64,000 nucleotides of DNA from Clostridium sp. OS1-26 (GCF_030915445.1 NZ_CP133264.1:4187208-4251207); one strand, 5' to 3'; counted from the first letter of the stretch, positions 54,699 through 63,449 are shown. A program made the numbers and translations. The notes: generated by a model from the sequence alone, not told the origin.

Positions 54699-54712
54699 TG
54701 TAAGCGCTAACA
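54699..54712. promoter_or_regulatory. LacI-family operator before its own gene
   Basis: TGTAAGCGCTAACA, a near-perfect palindrome with the CG centre of LacI/CcpA-type sites, lying at the transcription start, consistent with autorepression. A related site stands before the ABC operon. Confidence 0.82.
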
Positions 54713-54781
54713 TATTAATTTATGAAATACAAATAATAATAAATGAACCAAATTTCATAATTTAGAAATGAGGGTGTTTAA

Positions 54782-55804
54782 GTGTCAGCAACAATTAATG
54801 ATATTGCTGGAAAAGCGGGAGTATCTTTGACTACAGTATCTAGAGTTTTAAATAATTCTGGATATGTGAAAAAAGAAACCAAGATTAGAGTATTAAAAGC
54901 AATTGAAGAATTAAACTACACTCCAAGCGCAATAGCAAGAAGTTTATCTAAAAGCAAGACCAATACTATAGGAGTGCTAATACCGGAGATAAATAATCAG
55001 TTTTATGGTGAAGTTATAAAAGGCATTAGCCAGGTAGCAGATGAATGTGATTTGAATATAATTCTTTGTAATACTGATGAAAATATACAAAAAGAATTAA
55101 AGGCTTTAAAGCTTTTAAAGGAGCAGAGAATTCGAGGGATAATAATTGCGCCAACTTCTGTTGAGGATGAGCTCAATAGTGAGTACTTAAAGACAATCGA
55201 ACAATTAGGAATTCCTGTAGTCTTGTTAGATGGACATGTAAAGTATTCAGATTTTAGCGGAGTTTTTGTTGACAATATAAAAGGCGCATTTGATAGCACG
55301 GAAGCGTTGATAAAGGCTGGCCATAAAAAAATAGCTATAATCACTGGTCGCATGAATTCTGATGCAGCGCAAAATAGGCTAATAGGATATAAAAAAGCTT
55401 TGAACGTTAATAATATAGACATTGACGATAGATATATTCTGTTTGGAGATTATGGACAAGAATCAGCCTATATATGTACTAAGAAAATAATAGAAATGGA
55501 AGATAGACCAACAGCTATTTTTGTATCTAGTAACAAAATGACAGTAGGGTGTGTTAAAGCACTTCGTAGTCATAAGTTAAAAATACCTGAGGATATTGCA
55601 ATAGTGGGATTTGATAAAGTAGATGTATTAAATTCGCTAGGTATGAATATCAGTTTTGTAGACGGGCCTACAACAGAATTAGGTATAGCCTCTATGAAAA
55701 TTTTAGTGGAAAATTTAAAGAACAAACAAGGTGCTGAAATAAAAAATATTACTCTTATGCCAAAACTTGTTCTTAAAGGGTCGGAAAAATTTATAGAAAA
55801 GTAG
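54782..55804 (+). CDS. LacI-family transcriptional regulator
   Basis: 340 residues. The N-terminal helix-turn-helix TINDIAGKAGVSLTTVSRVLNNSGYV and hinge YTPSAIARSLSKSKT precede a periplasmic-binding-like sensor (GVLIPEINNQFYGEVIKGI, VDNIKGAFDSTEALI, ITGRMNSDAAQNRLIGYKKAL). GTG 54782 follows GAGGGTG. The neighbouring nucleoside transporter and the second operator suggest that the ligand is a nucleoside or its breakdown product; this is inferred. The C terminus is complete. Confidence 0.93.
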   Translation: MSATINDIAGKAGVSLTTVSRVLNNSGYVKKETKIRVLKAIEELNYTPSAIARSLSKSKTNTIGVLIPEINNQFYGEVIKGISQVADECDLNIILCNTDENIQKELKALKLLKEQRIRGIIIAPTSVEDELNSEYLKTIEQLGIPVVLLDGHVKYSDFSGVFVDNIKGAFDSTEALIKAGHKKIAIITGRMNSDAAQNRLIGYKKALNVNNIDIDDRYILFGDYGQESAYICTKKIIEMEDRPTAIFVSSNKMTVGCVKALRSHKLKIPEDIAIVGFDKVDVLNSLGMNISFVDGPTTELGIASMKILVENLKNKQGAEIKNITLMPKLVLKGSEKFIEK

Positions 55805-55835
55805 ATGTGAATTTGAGTAAATTCGCATTTTTAAA
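55805..55835 (+). terminator. terminator of the LacI-family gene
   Basis: ATGTGAATTT / AAATTCGCAT followed by TTTTTA; one G-T pair in the stem. Confidence 0.75.
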
Positions 55836-55845
55836 AAAATAAATA

Positions 55846-55859
55846 TGTAAACGGTAACA
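55846..55859. promoter_or_regulatory. second LacI-family operator, before the ABC operon
   Basis: TGTAAACGGTAACA matches TGTAAGCGCTAACA in 12 of 14 positions. It overlaps the expected -35 region of a -10 like TATAAA at 55870. The rest of the leader (to 56050) has an AAGGAAGGGAGGATAC sequence but no ORF behind it. Confidence 0.75.
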
Positions 55860-56050
55860 CACTTGTTGCTATAAAATAATTATATTAATTAAAAAGTTCT
55901 TCTATGGGAAAAATAAAAAAGATATTTTTAATTAATATGATATAAATTTAAATTTAAAAATTAAATCTATTAATAAATTTTATGTGGAAGGAAGGGAGGA
56001 TACGGCTATTAATCTATTAATTTTTAGTAGATTGTAGCAGTGGGTGCATT

Positions 56051-57592
56051 ATGGAGAAAGTAATAGAGATGAAGGGTATAACCAAAGTTTTTCCCGGAAC
56101 CATTGCAAATGAAGATGTTGATTTTGATTTGTTAAAGAGTGAAACGCACGTTTTACTTGGAGAAAATGGTGCTGGAAAAACCACACTTATGAATATATTG
56201 TATGGTTTATATCAGCCAGAAAAAGGTGAGGTATATGTAAATGGGCAGCTTGCTAAAATAACAAACCCTAACGATGCTATAAAACTTGGCATTGGTATGG
56301 TTCACCAACATTTTATGCTTGTAAATAACTTTACTGTAGCAGAAAATATAGTTTTAGGAAGAGAACCTAAAAAAGGACTTAAAATTGATATTAATAAGGC
56401 AATAAGAGATGTTGAAGAAATATCTAAAAAATATGGATTTTCTATTGATCCTAAGGCTGTTATAGAAAATATATCAGTAGGTCAACAACAAAAGGTTGAA
56501 ATATTAAAAGCTTTATACAGAGGTGCTGAAATATTGATACTAGATGAACCTACCGCTGTTTTAACACCTCAAGAAATTGATGAACTTGCAGCTATAATAG
56601 AAAACCTTAAAAAAGAAGGAAAATCTGTAATTCTTATAACACACAAATTAAAAGAAGTTATGAAGATGAGTAATAGGGTTACTATAATAAGACGTGGTAA
56701 GGTTACAGGAATAGTTAAAACTTCGGAAACCAATATAGATCAATTAGCTGAACTTATGGTAGGAAGAAAGGTTAATTTGGTAGTTGATAAAGAACAAGCA
56801 AAGCTAGGTAAAGAGATATTAAGAGTTGAAAATTTATTTGCCAAAGATAGCAGAGGATTAAATGTAGTAGATGGTGTTAGTATTACTGTTAATGCAGGTG
56901 AAATAGTAGGTATAGCTGGTGTTGATGGTAATGGACAATCAGAATTCATTGAAACTATAACAGGTCTTAGAAAACCTGAAAGTGGAAAAGTAGTGTTAAG
57001 CGGCAAAGATATATATGGAAAAAGCACAAGAGAAATTATAGATAGTGGCTTAGGACATATACCAGAAGATAGACATAAAAGAGGACTTATATTAAAATAC
57101 TCATTATTTGAAAATGGTATATTGGGGCTTCAGCATAAAAAACCTTTCAGTAAAGGTATAGTAATGAACTATAAAGCTATAAGAGAACACTGTAAAAAAC
57201 TTATAGAAGAGTTTGATGTTAGAACTCCTAGTGATGAAGTTAATGCTTCAGCATTATCTGGAGGAAATCAACAGAAGTTTATAGCAGCAAGAGAAATATC
57301 TAAAAATCCAGAGCTTTTAATTGCATCACAACCTACAAGAGGAGTGGATGTTGGAGCTATAGAATATATACACAAAAGACTTGTACAGGAAAGAGATAAT
57401 GGTAAAGCAGTACTCCTAGTTTCACTTGAGCTAGACGAAATAATGGCTCTTTCTGATAGAATCGCTGTAATGTATGATGGAAAAGTAGTAGATATTTTAG
57501 ATAGAAAGGATGCTACGGAACAGAAGTTAGGTATACTTATGGCCGGAGGAAGCTTAAGCGAAGCAAAAAGAGAGGTGAAGGATGTTGAGTAA
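56051..57592 (+). CDS. nucleoside ABC transporter, dual ATP-binding protein
   Basis: 513-residue tandem ABC ATPase of the YufO/NupA (BMP-associated) class. The first half has GENGAGKTT, HQHFMLVNNFTV, SVGQQQKVEI and LDEPTAVLTP; the second has the weak Walker A GVDGNGQSE, HIPEDRHKRGL, LSGGNQQKF and SQPTRGVDVG. Degeneration of the second site is normal for this class. The ribosome site (GTGGGTG) before ATG 56051 is weak, and the substrate-binding lipoprotein gene that usually precedes it is absent. Its end overlaps the next gene by 11 bases. Confidence 0.93.
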   Translation: MEKVIEMKGITKVFPGTIANEDVDFDLLKSETHVLLGENGAGKTTLMNILYGLYQPEKGEVYVNGQLAKITNPNDAIKLGIGMVHQHFMLVNNFTVAENIVLGREPKKGLKIDINKAIRDVEEISKKYGFSIDPKAVIENISVGQQQKVEILKALYRGAEILILDEPTAVLTPQEIDELAAIIENLKKEGKSVILITHKLKEVMKMSNRVTIIRRGKVTGIVKTSETNIDQLAELMVGRKVNLVVDKEQAKLGKEILRVENLFAKDSRGLNVVDGVSITVNAGEIVGIAGVDGNGQSEFIETITGLRKPESGKVVLSGKDIYGKSTREIIDSGLGHIPEDRHKRGLILKYSLFENGILGLQHKKPFSKGIVMNYKAIREHCKKLIEEFDVRTPSDEVNASALSGGNQQKFIAAREISKNPELLIASQPTRGVDVGAIEYIHKRLVQERDNGKAVLLVSLELDEIMALSDRIAVMYDGKVVDILDRKDATEQKLGILMAGGSLSEAKREVKDVE

Positions 57593-58685
57593 AGAAAAGA
57601 CTAATGCAATTAATAACCCTTTAAGTGATTCACTTAAAGCTATCGCTTTCCCTTTATTTTCTATAATTGTTGCTATATTTGTATCAGTATTTTTCGTTAT
57701 GTGGGCTAAAGGATACGGAATAACAGAATACTTTTCAGCTTTAGGAGATCTTTTCGGCACAATATGGAATGGAAGCTTTGGTGATACAAGAAAAACACTT
57801 GAAACAATGGTATATGTAACACCACTTATATTTACAGGTATAGCCAATGCTATAGCATTCAAATGTGGACTATTTAACATAGGAGTTGAAGGTCAGTTTG
57901 TAATGGGTATGGTTTCAGCAGCTGTAATAGGTTTAATACCAGGATTAAGTCCTATAGTACACATACCACTTATAATAATAGGAGGTATAATAGCAGGAGC
58001 AATTTGGGCTGGTATACCTGGGTATTTAAAAGCCAAAATAGGAACAAACGAAGTTATTAATACAATAATGATGAACTATTTAGGATTGTATTTAGCAAAC
58101 TATATTATATTAAGATCAAGATTTGCTGTGCAAGGTGAAGCAAATACTCCATTAATACAAAAGAGTGCGGAACTTTTAAGATTTAGCAATATGAGCAGAG
58201 CAAACATAGCACTTATAATAGGTATATTAGTTGCAATATTTATTTACTGGTTACTTTGGAAAACAACAGTAGGTTATGAAATAAGAGCCGTTGGAATAAA
58301 CCCACATGGTGCAGAATACGGCGGAATAAATATATCAAAAAATATAATTTTAGCAATGGTTCTATCTGGAGCTATAGCTGGTGTTGGTGGAGCAACTCAT
58401 ATATCAGGTGTGCTGCATCAAGCACAAGATATGATGGCATTGCCAGGCTTTGGATTTGATGGTATAGCAGTTGCACTTCTTGCGAAGAATAATCCTGTTG
58501 CTTGTATACCTTCAGCAATTCTTTTTGGAGCACTTAATAGTTCTTCAAAAATGCTTCAGTTGAATGGAATACCAAAAGAAATAGTTTATTTAATACAATC
58601 AATAATAATAATATTTGTTGCAACAGACTATATTGTTAAATACTTCTCAGAGAGAAAGAAAAGGAAGGTGTTAATCAATGGATAG
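57582..58685 (+). CDS. nucleoside ABC transporter permease 1
   Basis: 367 residues with about ten helices, BPD_transp_2 family (YufP-like). NIGVEGQFVMGMVSAAV, GTNEVINTIMMNYLGLYLANY and the C-terminal GVGGATHISGVLHQAQDMMALPG region are typical; AVGINPHGAEYGGINI is the coupling loop. ATG 57582 overlaps the ATPase gene, with GAGGTG five bases ahead. It pairs with the next permease as a heterodimeric channel. Confidence 0.93.
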   Translation: MLSKEKTNAINNPLSDSLKAIAFPLFSIIVAIFVSVFFVMWAKGYGITEYFSALGDLFGTIWNGSFGDTRKTLETMVYVTPLIFTGIANAIAFKCGLFNIGVEGQFVMGMVSAAVIGLIPGLSPIVHIPLIIIGGIIAGAIWAGIPGYLKAKIGTNEVINTIMMNYLGLYLANYIILRSRFAVQGEANTPLIQKSAELLRFSNMSRANIALIIGILVAIFIYWLLWKTTVGYEIRAVGINPHGAEYGGINISKNIILAMVLSGAIAGVGGATHISGVLHQAQDMMALPGFGFDGIAVALLAKNNPVACIPSAILFGALNSSSKMLQLNGIPKEIVYLIQSIIIIFVATDYIVKYFSERKKRKVLING

Positions 58686-59604
58686 TGTTATGGTAATCGG
58701 ATTAATAGCTGCAACTTTAAGAACAGCAACACCTTTAATATTTGCAGGTCTTGGAGGAGTTTTCTCTGAGAGATCTGGAGTTGTTAACATAGGTCTTGAT
58801 GGGATGATGACAATGGGTGCCTTCTTTGCAGTATTCGGAACATATATAACAGGAAACCCAGCAATAGGAGTAGTATTTGCAGTACTGGCAGGTATGGCTA
58901 TATCCTTAGTACACGCATTTTTAAGTATACATTTAAAAGCGGATCAGGTTATATCTGGTACAGCAATAAACCTTTTTTCATCAGCGTTAGCAAGCTTTCT
59001 TATATTTAAAATATTTAAAAAGGGTGGTCAAACAGATATCGTTGCAGCCCTTCCATATAATATACCAGATGCAGTAAAATCTATTCCTGTAATTGGACCG
59101 TTACTTGCAGGTATAAACTGGTTTGTTATAATAGCAATAATATTAGTATTTGTAGCTCAGTATGTATTATTTAAAACTCCTTTAGGACTTAGAATAAGAT
59201 CCGTTGGAGAACACCCAAAAGCAGCAGATACACTAGGAATAAATGTTTATGCTATGAGATATTTATGTGTAATATTATCAGGTGCTTTGGCAGGACTTGG
59301 TGGGGCTGCACTTGTTGGAGTAACACCGGTATATAGAGAAGGAATGGTAGCAGGACGTGGATTTATAGCACTAGCAGCTATGATATTTGGTAACTGGAAA
59401 CCATTTGGTACAATGTGGGCATGTATGTTATTTGCCTTCGGAGGATCCTTCCAAATATTTGCGCAAGGTTTCAGCTGGCACTTACCAACTGAATTCTACT
59501 CAAGTATACCATATATACTTACAATGCTTGCTTTAGCAGGTTTTGTAGGAAAAACAACAGCTCCAGCAGCAGATGGTGTACCATACGAAAAGAATAGTAG
59601 ATAA
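58678..59604 (+). CDS. nucleoside ABC transporter permease 2
   Basis: 308 residues, about eight to ten helices, YufQ-like. The signatures FSERSGVVNIGLDGMMTMGAF, LKADQVISGTAINLF and the coupling loop SVGEHPKAADTLGINVYAMRY are clear. Overlaps permease 1 by eight bases, with AAGGAAGGTG upstream. Last gene of the three-gene operon, ending at a terminator. Confidence 0.93.
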   Translation: MDSVMVIGLIAATLRTATPLIFAGLGGVFSERSGVVNIGLDGMMTMGAFFAVFGTYITGNPAIGVVFAVLAGMAISLVHAFLSIHLKADQVISGTAINLFSSALASFLIFKIFKKGGQTDIVAALPYNIPDAVKSIPVIGPLLAGINWFVIIAIILVFVAQYVLFKTPLGLRIRSVGEHPKAADTLGINVYAMRYLCVILSGALAGLGGAALVGVTPVYREGMVAGRGFIALAAMIFGNWKPFGTMWACMLFAFGGSFQIFAQGFSWHLPTEFYSSIPYILTMLALAGFVGKTTAPAADGVPYEKNSR

Positions 59605-59618
59605 TTTAAATAACTAAG

Positions 59619-59652
59619 ATAAGGCTAGAGTATTAATTCTAGTCTTATTTCT
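59619..59652 (+). terminator. terminator of the nucleoside ABC operon
   Basis: ATAAGGCTAGA / TCTAGTCTTAT with an 8-base loop, followed by TTCTTT. Confidence 0.8.
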
Positions 59653-59661
59653 TTGGTTACA

Positions 59662-59790
59662 CTATCTATATATACACCTAACTAAGTGTTTCAATAAATT
59701 TCTTTTATCTTCAATTGTTTTATAGCTTTTGAATGTTTCTTTAAAATTTTTAAGTTCTTTAAGATATTCATCTCTATTGAATTTATTAAC
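59662..59790 (-). pseudogene. coding-like fragment, possible recombinase C terminus
   Basis: Minus-strand reading VNKFNRDEYLKELKNFKETF, then KSYKTIEDKRNLLKHLVRCIYR, before a TAG at 59664-59662. The composition is that of a real protein end, and the EDKRNLLKHLV pattern recalls C termini of large serine recombinases. No start codon or ribosome site remains. Evidence is weak and based on sequence look alone. Confidence 0.3.
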
Positions 59791-59791
59791 T

Positions 59792-59938
59792 ATGCCAACA
59801 TGGAAATTAAATATTTTTGTAGGTGCTATTAAAGCTAGAATGATACAAGAAAACAGAACAGCAGAGGATATTATTACAGAATATACAAAACTTATAGAAT
59901 CCGAAAAGACAGAAATATTAACGACAATTGCTTCATAG
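59792..59938 (+). CDS. 48-residue phage-type small protein
   Basis: Reading MPTWKLNIFVGAIKARMIQE, then NRTAEDIITEYTKLIESEKTEILTTIAS. Short proteins of this kind occur near lysis modules of clostridial prophages. There is no Shine-Dalgarno sequence before ATG 59792, so it is probably a remnant rather than an expressed gene. It abuts the minus-strand fragment at 59662-59790, perhaps a recombination joint. Confidence 0.45.
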   Translation: MPTWKLNIFVGAIKARMIQENRTAEDIITEYTKLIESEKTEILTTIAS

Positions 59939-59962
59939 TAGAAAAATTATATTATACGGCAC

Positions 59963-59990
59963 AAAGGCTTAGTTAACTAAGTCTTTTTAT
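59963..59990 (+). terminator. terminator after the phage-type ORF
   Basis: AAGGCTTAG / CTAAGTCTT followed by TTTATT. The next 250 bases up to the secreted-protein gene show nothing else clear. Confidence 0.75.
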
Positions 59991-60244
59991 TGCGCTTATT
60001 TTAAGGATAGATAAGCTTAATAATATCGTAAAAAGTCTGTTTTAGTGCGTAAAATAATTATTTACAACTTTAGAGTACTTTACGATAAAAAAAGCATAGT
60101 TAACGATAATAGAGTTGTCTTCTTTGAGTGACTATACTATCATTGGTGCTGTAGATATTTGTAAATTTACAATTTAAGTGATAAAAAAATCTACAAGAAC
60201 AGTAAATATGATCAATATAAAACACATGATGGGGGAGAAGTAAA

Positions 60245-60682
60245 ATGAAATCGAAAAAATTATTATCAAGTTTAATGGCTCTTTCAATTATTGCTACAAG
60301 TAGTGTAGCGTTAGGAACAACAGCTAAAGCTGCAACATTAAATAGTACAAGCACAAAAACTTTAAGTGAACCTTGGGTAGGATATAAGTTAAATGCAGAC
60401 ATTAGTTCTAACGGAGATATTACTTGGTGCGAAGTTACGGCTGCTGATTATTACCAAGTAAAAGTAAACAAAGTACTTTCAAATGGAGCTCTTTCCAGCG
60501 TTGGTGGTTATTCAGAAATGCAAGGATTTGACAAAACTTTTCATTTTGTAAAAGAACTTCATCCTAGTGTTGGTACTTATAGAATTCTTGTAAAAGCACA
60601 AAAATCTGGTAGTAATGAGGTTATAACATCAGAAACATTTGATTGTTATTATGATGGCAGCAAATTTTATATGAAGGAATAA
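60245..60682 (+). CDS. secreted protein of unknown function
   Basis: 145 residues with a Sec signal peptide (MKSKKLLSSLMALSIIATSS, cleavage after AKA near residue 29). The mature part, about 116 residues, looks like a single beta-sandwich (YYQVKVNKVLSNGALSSVGGY, GTYRILVKAQKSGSNEVITSETF) similar in feel to fibronectin-type folds. ATG 60245 follows GGGGAGAAG. The signal-peptide DNA is almost identical to that of the gene at 61047 while the mature parts are unrelated. No sortase or membrane anchor is present. Confidence 0.8.
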   Translation: MKSKKLLSSLMALSIIATSSVALGTTAKAATLNSTSTKTLSEPWVGYKLNADISSNGDITWCEVTAADYYQVKVNKVLSNGALSSVGGYSEMQGFDKTFHFVKELHPSVGTYRILVKAQKSGSNEVITSETFDCYYDGSKFYMKE

Positions 60683-60694
60683 AGATATTTTTAT

Positions 60695-60721
60695 AAAGAG
60701 CCTTACGGCTCTTTATTATTT
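60695..60721 (+). terminator. terminator
   Basis: AAAGAGCC / GGCTCTTT with loop TTAC, then ATTATTTT. Confidence 0.88.
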
Positions 60722-61046
60722 TAAAATATGTTAGCAATAGAAAAATTATATAACTGTATCAACTGATAAATAATAGCCTAACTTGTGCGAACCCCAAAAT
60801 CATATATTAATAAAAGTTGCAATGTAAAATATATTATGTTATTACAAAATGTGTTAAATTAATATTTGTTTTACACTTGTGAAATATTTTATTCATAAAT
60901 AAGTTGTATAATTATTTACAAATGAATACAAATAAGTAAAAAATAAAATAACATTCCATATATCTGTAAAAATAAAAAGTCCTAGCTTTGATATTAAAGT
61001 ATTTTTGCTTTAGTATATAATTTTTAAAACGAGGGAGAAAATTATT
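60722..61046. other. AT-rich gap, nothing recognised
   Basis: No ORF, strong hairpin or leader RNA seen. It presumably contains the promoter of the next secreted-protein gene. Confidence 0.5.
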
Positions 61047-61850
61047 ATGAAATCAAAAAAATTATTATCAAGTTTAATGGCTCTTTCAATTATTGCTACA
61101 AGTAGTGTAGCATTAGGAACAGGTGTACAAGCAGCACCTGCCAAAACGAACAATGTGGCTACAAGCGATACAAAAATGACAACTTCTTCATCAAACTCAA
61201 CTTCTATATCAACTTCATCAGTAGCTAGAATTGAATTTATTTCAACTGTTCTAACAAAGACTGGAACGAATACGGCTACTTTCCAATACAGATTATTAGA
61301 TAAAAATGGTGTTGATATTACTAAAGCGATTCCAGCTTCAGAGATACTTGCAGTTGCATCTGTAAGTTCATCAATAGTTTTAGATCCATTAACAGGAACA
61401 GGTACCATAACATTCAACAATGCTTCTAGTACTGTTGACGTAGTTACTATTACATTGGTGGATAGTATAAATGGTATAGCTGGCATTATTAAATATCCTT
61501 CACTTAATCTTGAAACACCAGGTGCAAGTGAAAGTTAAAGAATCAGTAAAATTATGATAACTTCAACTGTATTAGGTATCGCTCCTGTTAAACAAGATTA
61601 AATTCTAGGAAATGGATATGCAACGTATACAGTATTAGATTAAAATGGAGGAGATATTACAGGATCACAACTTGCTGATAATATAAAATATGTATGTGAT
61701 GTTGCAACAGTTTCAGCAAGAAATGGTCTAGTTACAGTAGTACCAAATAAAGGCATTGATTTAACAACTCTTAAGTCAGTGATAATAACAGCTATTGATT
61801 TAAGTACTGGAGTTTCAACAAGTGCTACATTAACGGTTTGTGCATACTAA
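61047..61850 (+). pseudogene. secreted two-repeat surface protein interrupted by three in-frame TAA
   Basis: The signal peptide (identical in its first 25 residues to that at 60245) ends near VQA; a Ser/Thr-rich linker and one Ig-like repeat (SVARIEFISTVLTKTGTNTA) follow up to TAA 61536. Translation in the same frame then continues through a second, related repeat (ISKIMITSTVL, YATYTVLD, NGGDITGSQLADNIKYVCDV) to a final TAA at 61848, broken by further TAA codons at 61599 and 61641. At each break the parallel position is best filled by lysine (LDKNG versus LD-stop-NG). The first ORF alone encodes 163 residues and may still be secreted. Confidence 0.75.
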
Positions 61851-61929
61851 CAAATTAGTTATTAGTATTGTGATAAAACTTTATACATCGTAACTTTAAT
61901 GATATTGACATTAAGAAAAACATTTTATT

Positions 61930-61968
61930 AAAATACCGTATTATTCAGATGAATTTTACGGTATTTTT
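61930..61968 (+). terminator. terminator
   Basis: AAAATACCGTA / TTACGGTATTTTT. A related hairpin (CACTGTA / TACGGTG) recurs at about 63443-63476. Confidence 0.85.
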
Positions 61969-62051
61969 ACGTTGTAATAGAAACATTATACGCCATGAGA
62001 GCTCGGAATAATCCAAGCTCTTTTTATTTTACTTAAAACAGGAGGTGTACT

Positions 62052-62702
62052 TTGGATAAAGAAAATATTTTTAATATAATAGTGGCAAGCATAGGAACTA
62101 TATTAAGTTGGTGTTTTGGTAGTTGGGAAGTTGGTTTGCAAGTCTTATTTGGTTGCATGATCTTAGATTATGCTATGAGACTTATGTGTGGAACAAAAGT
62201 GTATGGACACAAAGAATGGCTTGAAACCTCTTGTCCTGGTACTAACTACCCACTGCAGGATATAAAAGACTCTATTTTATCAGGGCAAATAGTACAATCA
62301 AATTATAATTCTGACCTTATAAGATCCGTTCAACATGATTTGCAAAGAGTCAGTTGCCTAGCTGCCGGTGAAGTTAATGCAGATGGAGTTATTGGTCCAA
62401 AGACTAAAGCAGCAATAAAACAGTTTAGATATGTGATAGGGGTACCAGACAGTGAAAATATAGATTCTCAGCTCATAGATGCTTTGAATGCAATCACTAA
62501 GATGCCGACTATAGGAGAAGGGTGGTCAGCAAATGTAGTTGCCACTAGGTTTATACAATGGTTCATAGGCATTAATCCTAATAATGGTGTATTTAATCCT
62601 AATACAGTTCAAAAGGTTAAAGAATGGCAAAAGAGAGAAGGTATTTGGAGTGATCCCGATGGTGTGATAAGACCTAAAGATTGGAGCAAGATTTTAAAAT
62701 AG
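62052..62702 (+). CDS. holin-amidase chimera (prophage remnant)
   Basis: TTG 62052, six bases after GGAGG. Residues 1-41 (KENIFNIIVASIGTILSWCF, then GSWEVGLQVLFGCMILDY) are the N-terminal helices of a phage holin. From residue 42 the sequence is the tail of an N-acetylmuramoyl-L-alanine amidase: KVYGHKEWLETSCPGTNYPL, with zinc ligands His53 and Cys61 eight residues apart, followed by two peptidoglycan-binding repeats (about 82-145 and 158-214). The catalytic front of the amidase and the rest of the holin are gone, so one in-frame deletion probably fused them. Lytic activity is unlikely; wall binding remains possible. Confidence 0.85.
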   Translation: MDKENIFNIIVASIGTILSWCFGSWEVGLQVLFGCMILDYAMRLMCGTKVYGHKEWLETSCPGTNYPLQDIKDSILSGQIVQSNYNSDLIRSVQHDLQRVSCLAAGEVNADGVIGPKTKAAIKQFRYVIGVPDSENIDSQLIDALNAITKMPTIGEGWSANVVATRFIQWFIGINPNNGVFNPNTVQKVKEWQKREGIWSDPDGVIRPKDWSKILK

Positions 62703-62715
62703 GAGATGATAACAT

Positions 62716-62865
62716 ATGAAAGAACTACTACAGATTAAAAAGATTATAGCTCTATTACTTACTATAGTGTTTTGTTTTCTTGCTATCGTTGGAAAAGTAA
62801 CTGCGGAACAGTACTTAACTGTATTTTCTCTTGTAATAGCTTTTTATTTTGGACAATCAACTTGA
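62716..62865 (+). CDS. 49-residue phage-type membrane protein
   Basis: ATG 62716 after AGGAGATGAT, 13 bases behind the chimera. Two hydrophobic helices (KIIALLLTIVFCFLAIVG and YLTVFSLVIAFYFG) joined by a short KVTAEQ loop. Small proteins of this layout sit beside lysins in clostridial prophages and may be holin-like. The 3' end runs into the truncated VOC gene on the other strand. Confidence 0.7.
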   Translation: MKELLQIKKIIALLLTIVFCFLAIVGKVTAEQYLTVFSLVIAFYFGQST

Positions 62866-63023
62866 TAATCCTGGCCAAGAGCTAAATCCAACTTATGTGA
62901 TTTCCATTCTTTTCTATATGTTTTCTTAATGATTTTTAAACCCAAAATGTTAACATAAAAATCCTTAGATTTTTCATAATCTGAACAAATAATAGCTATA
63001 TGATGAATTTTATTTAATTTCAT
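62844..63023 (-). pseudogene. truncated VOC (glyoxalase-like) protein
   Basis: ATG 63023 after AAGGGGATAT opens a typical VOC metalloprotein start: MKLNKIHHIAIICSDYEKSK, then DFYVNILGLKIIKKTYRKEW, KSHKLDLAL and YQVD. After about 55 residues, where the first beta-alpha unit ends, the frame runs into the phage small gene and stops. Full-length relatives have about 125 residues, so more than half is missing, consistent with a deletion or phage junction at about 62850. Confidence 0.8.
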
Positions 63024-63237
63024 TAGAATATCCCCTTTATTATTATCAAAATTTAGGCACACTAAGTTAAACACTTGGTTTAATAGTTTTATATGGCTTC
63101 TGTAATAATTATTTTATAACTGTATAAACTATAGATACATAAATATCCTCTATTCCACATTGGGATTTTATTATGGCAATAAACAGTCCTACATTCTTTT
63201 AATCAAGAGTGTAGGACTTGCTAACTTTACAATATGA

Positions 63238-63369
63238 AATTCGCATCAGGAAGAGGAGAAAAGTTTTGATGAAAAGCTTAGAAAGCTTAAAGCACTTAAG
63301 GACGATGAAATTATAAGCGAAGAGGAATATAAAGTAAAGAGAAAACAAATATTAGATGATAAATGGTAG
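63238..63369 (+). pseudogene. SHOCT-domain fragment
   Basis: Open reading EEEKSFDEKLRKLKALKDDE, then IISEEEYKVKRKQILDDKW, ending TAG 63367. This is the short C-terminal (SHOCT) domain that normally ends larger proteins. No start codon exists in this frame after the preceding TGA, so only the tail of a gene remains. Confidence 0.65.
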
Positions 63370-63449
63370 GCAAGCGAGTAGATTTTACTAAACATTCTTC
63401 TTATTTAACGTAACAACTGAAAAAGCGAACAATTTACATGAACACTGTA

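Noticed and set aside
61010..61486. 158-residue minus ORF over the surface-protein gene
   Set aside because: Antisense reading of a gene with signal peptide and ribosome site; Val/Thr-rich composition follows from the plus-strand codons.
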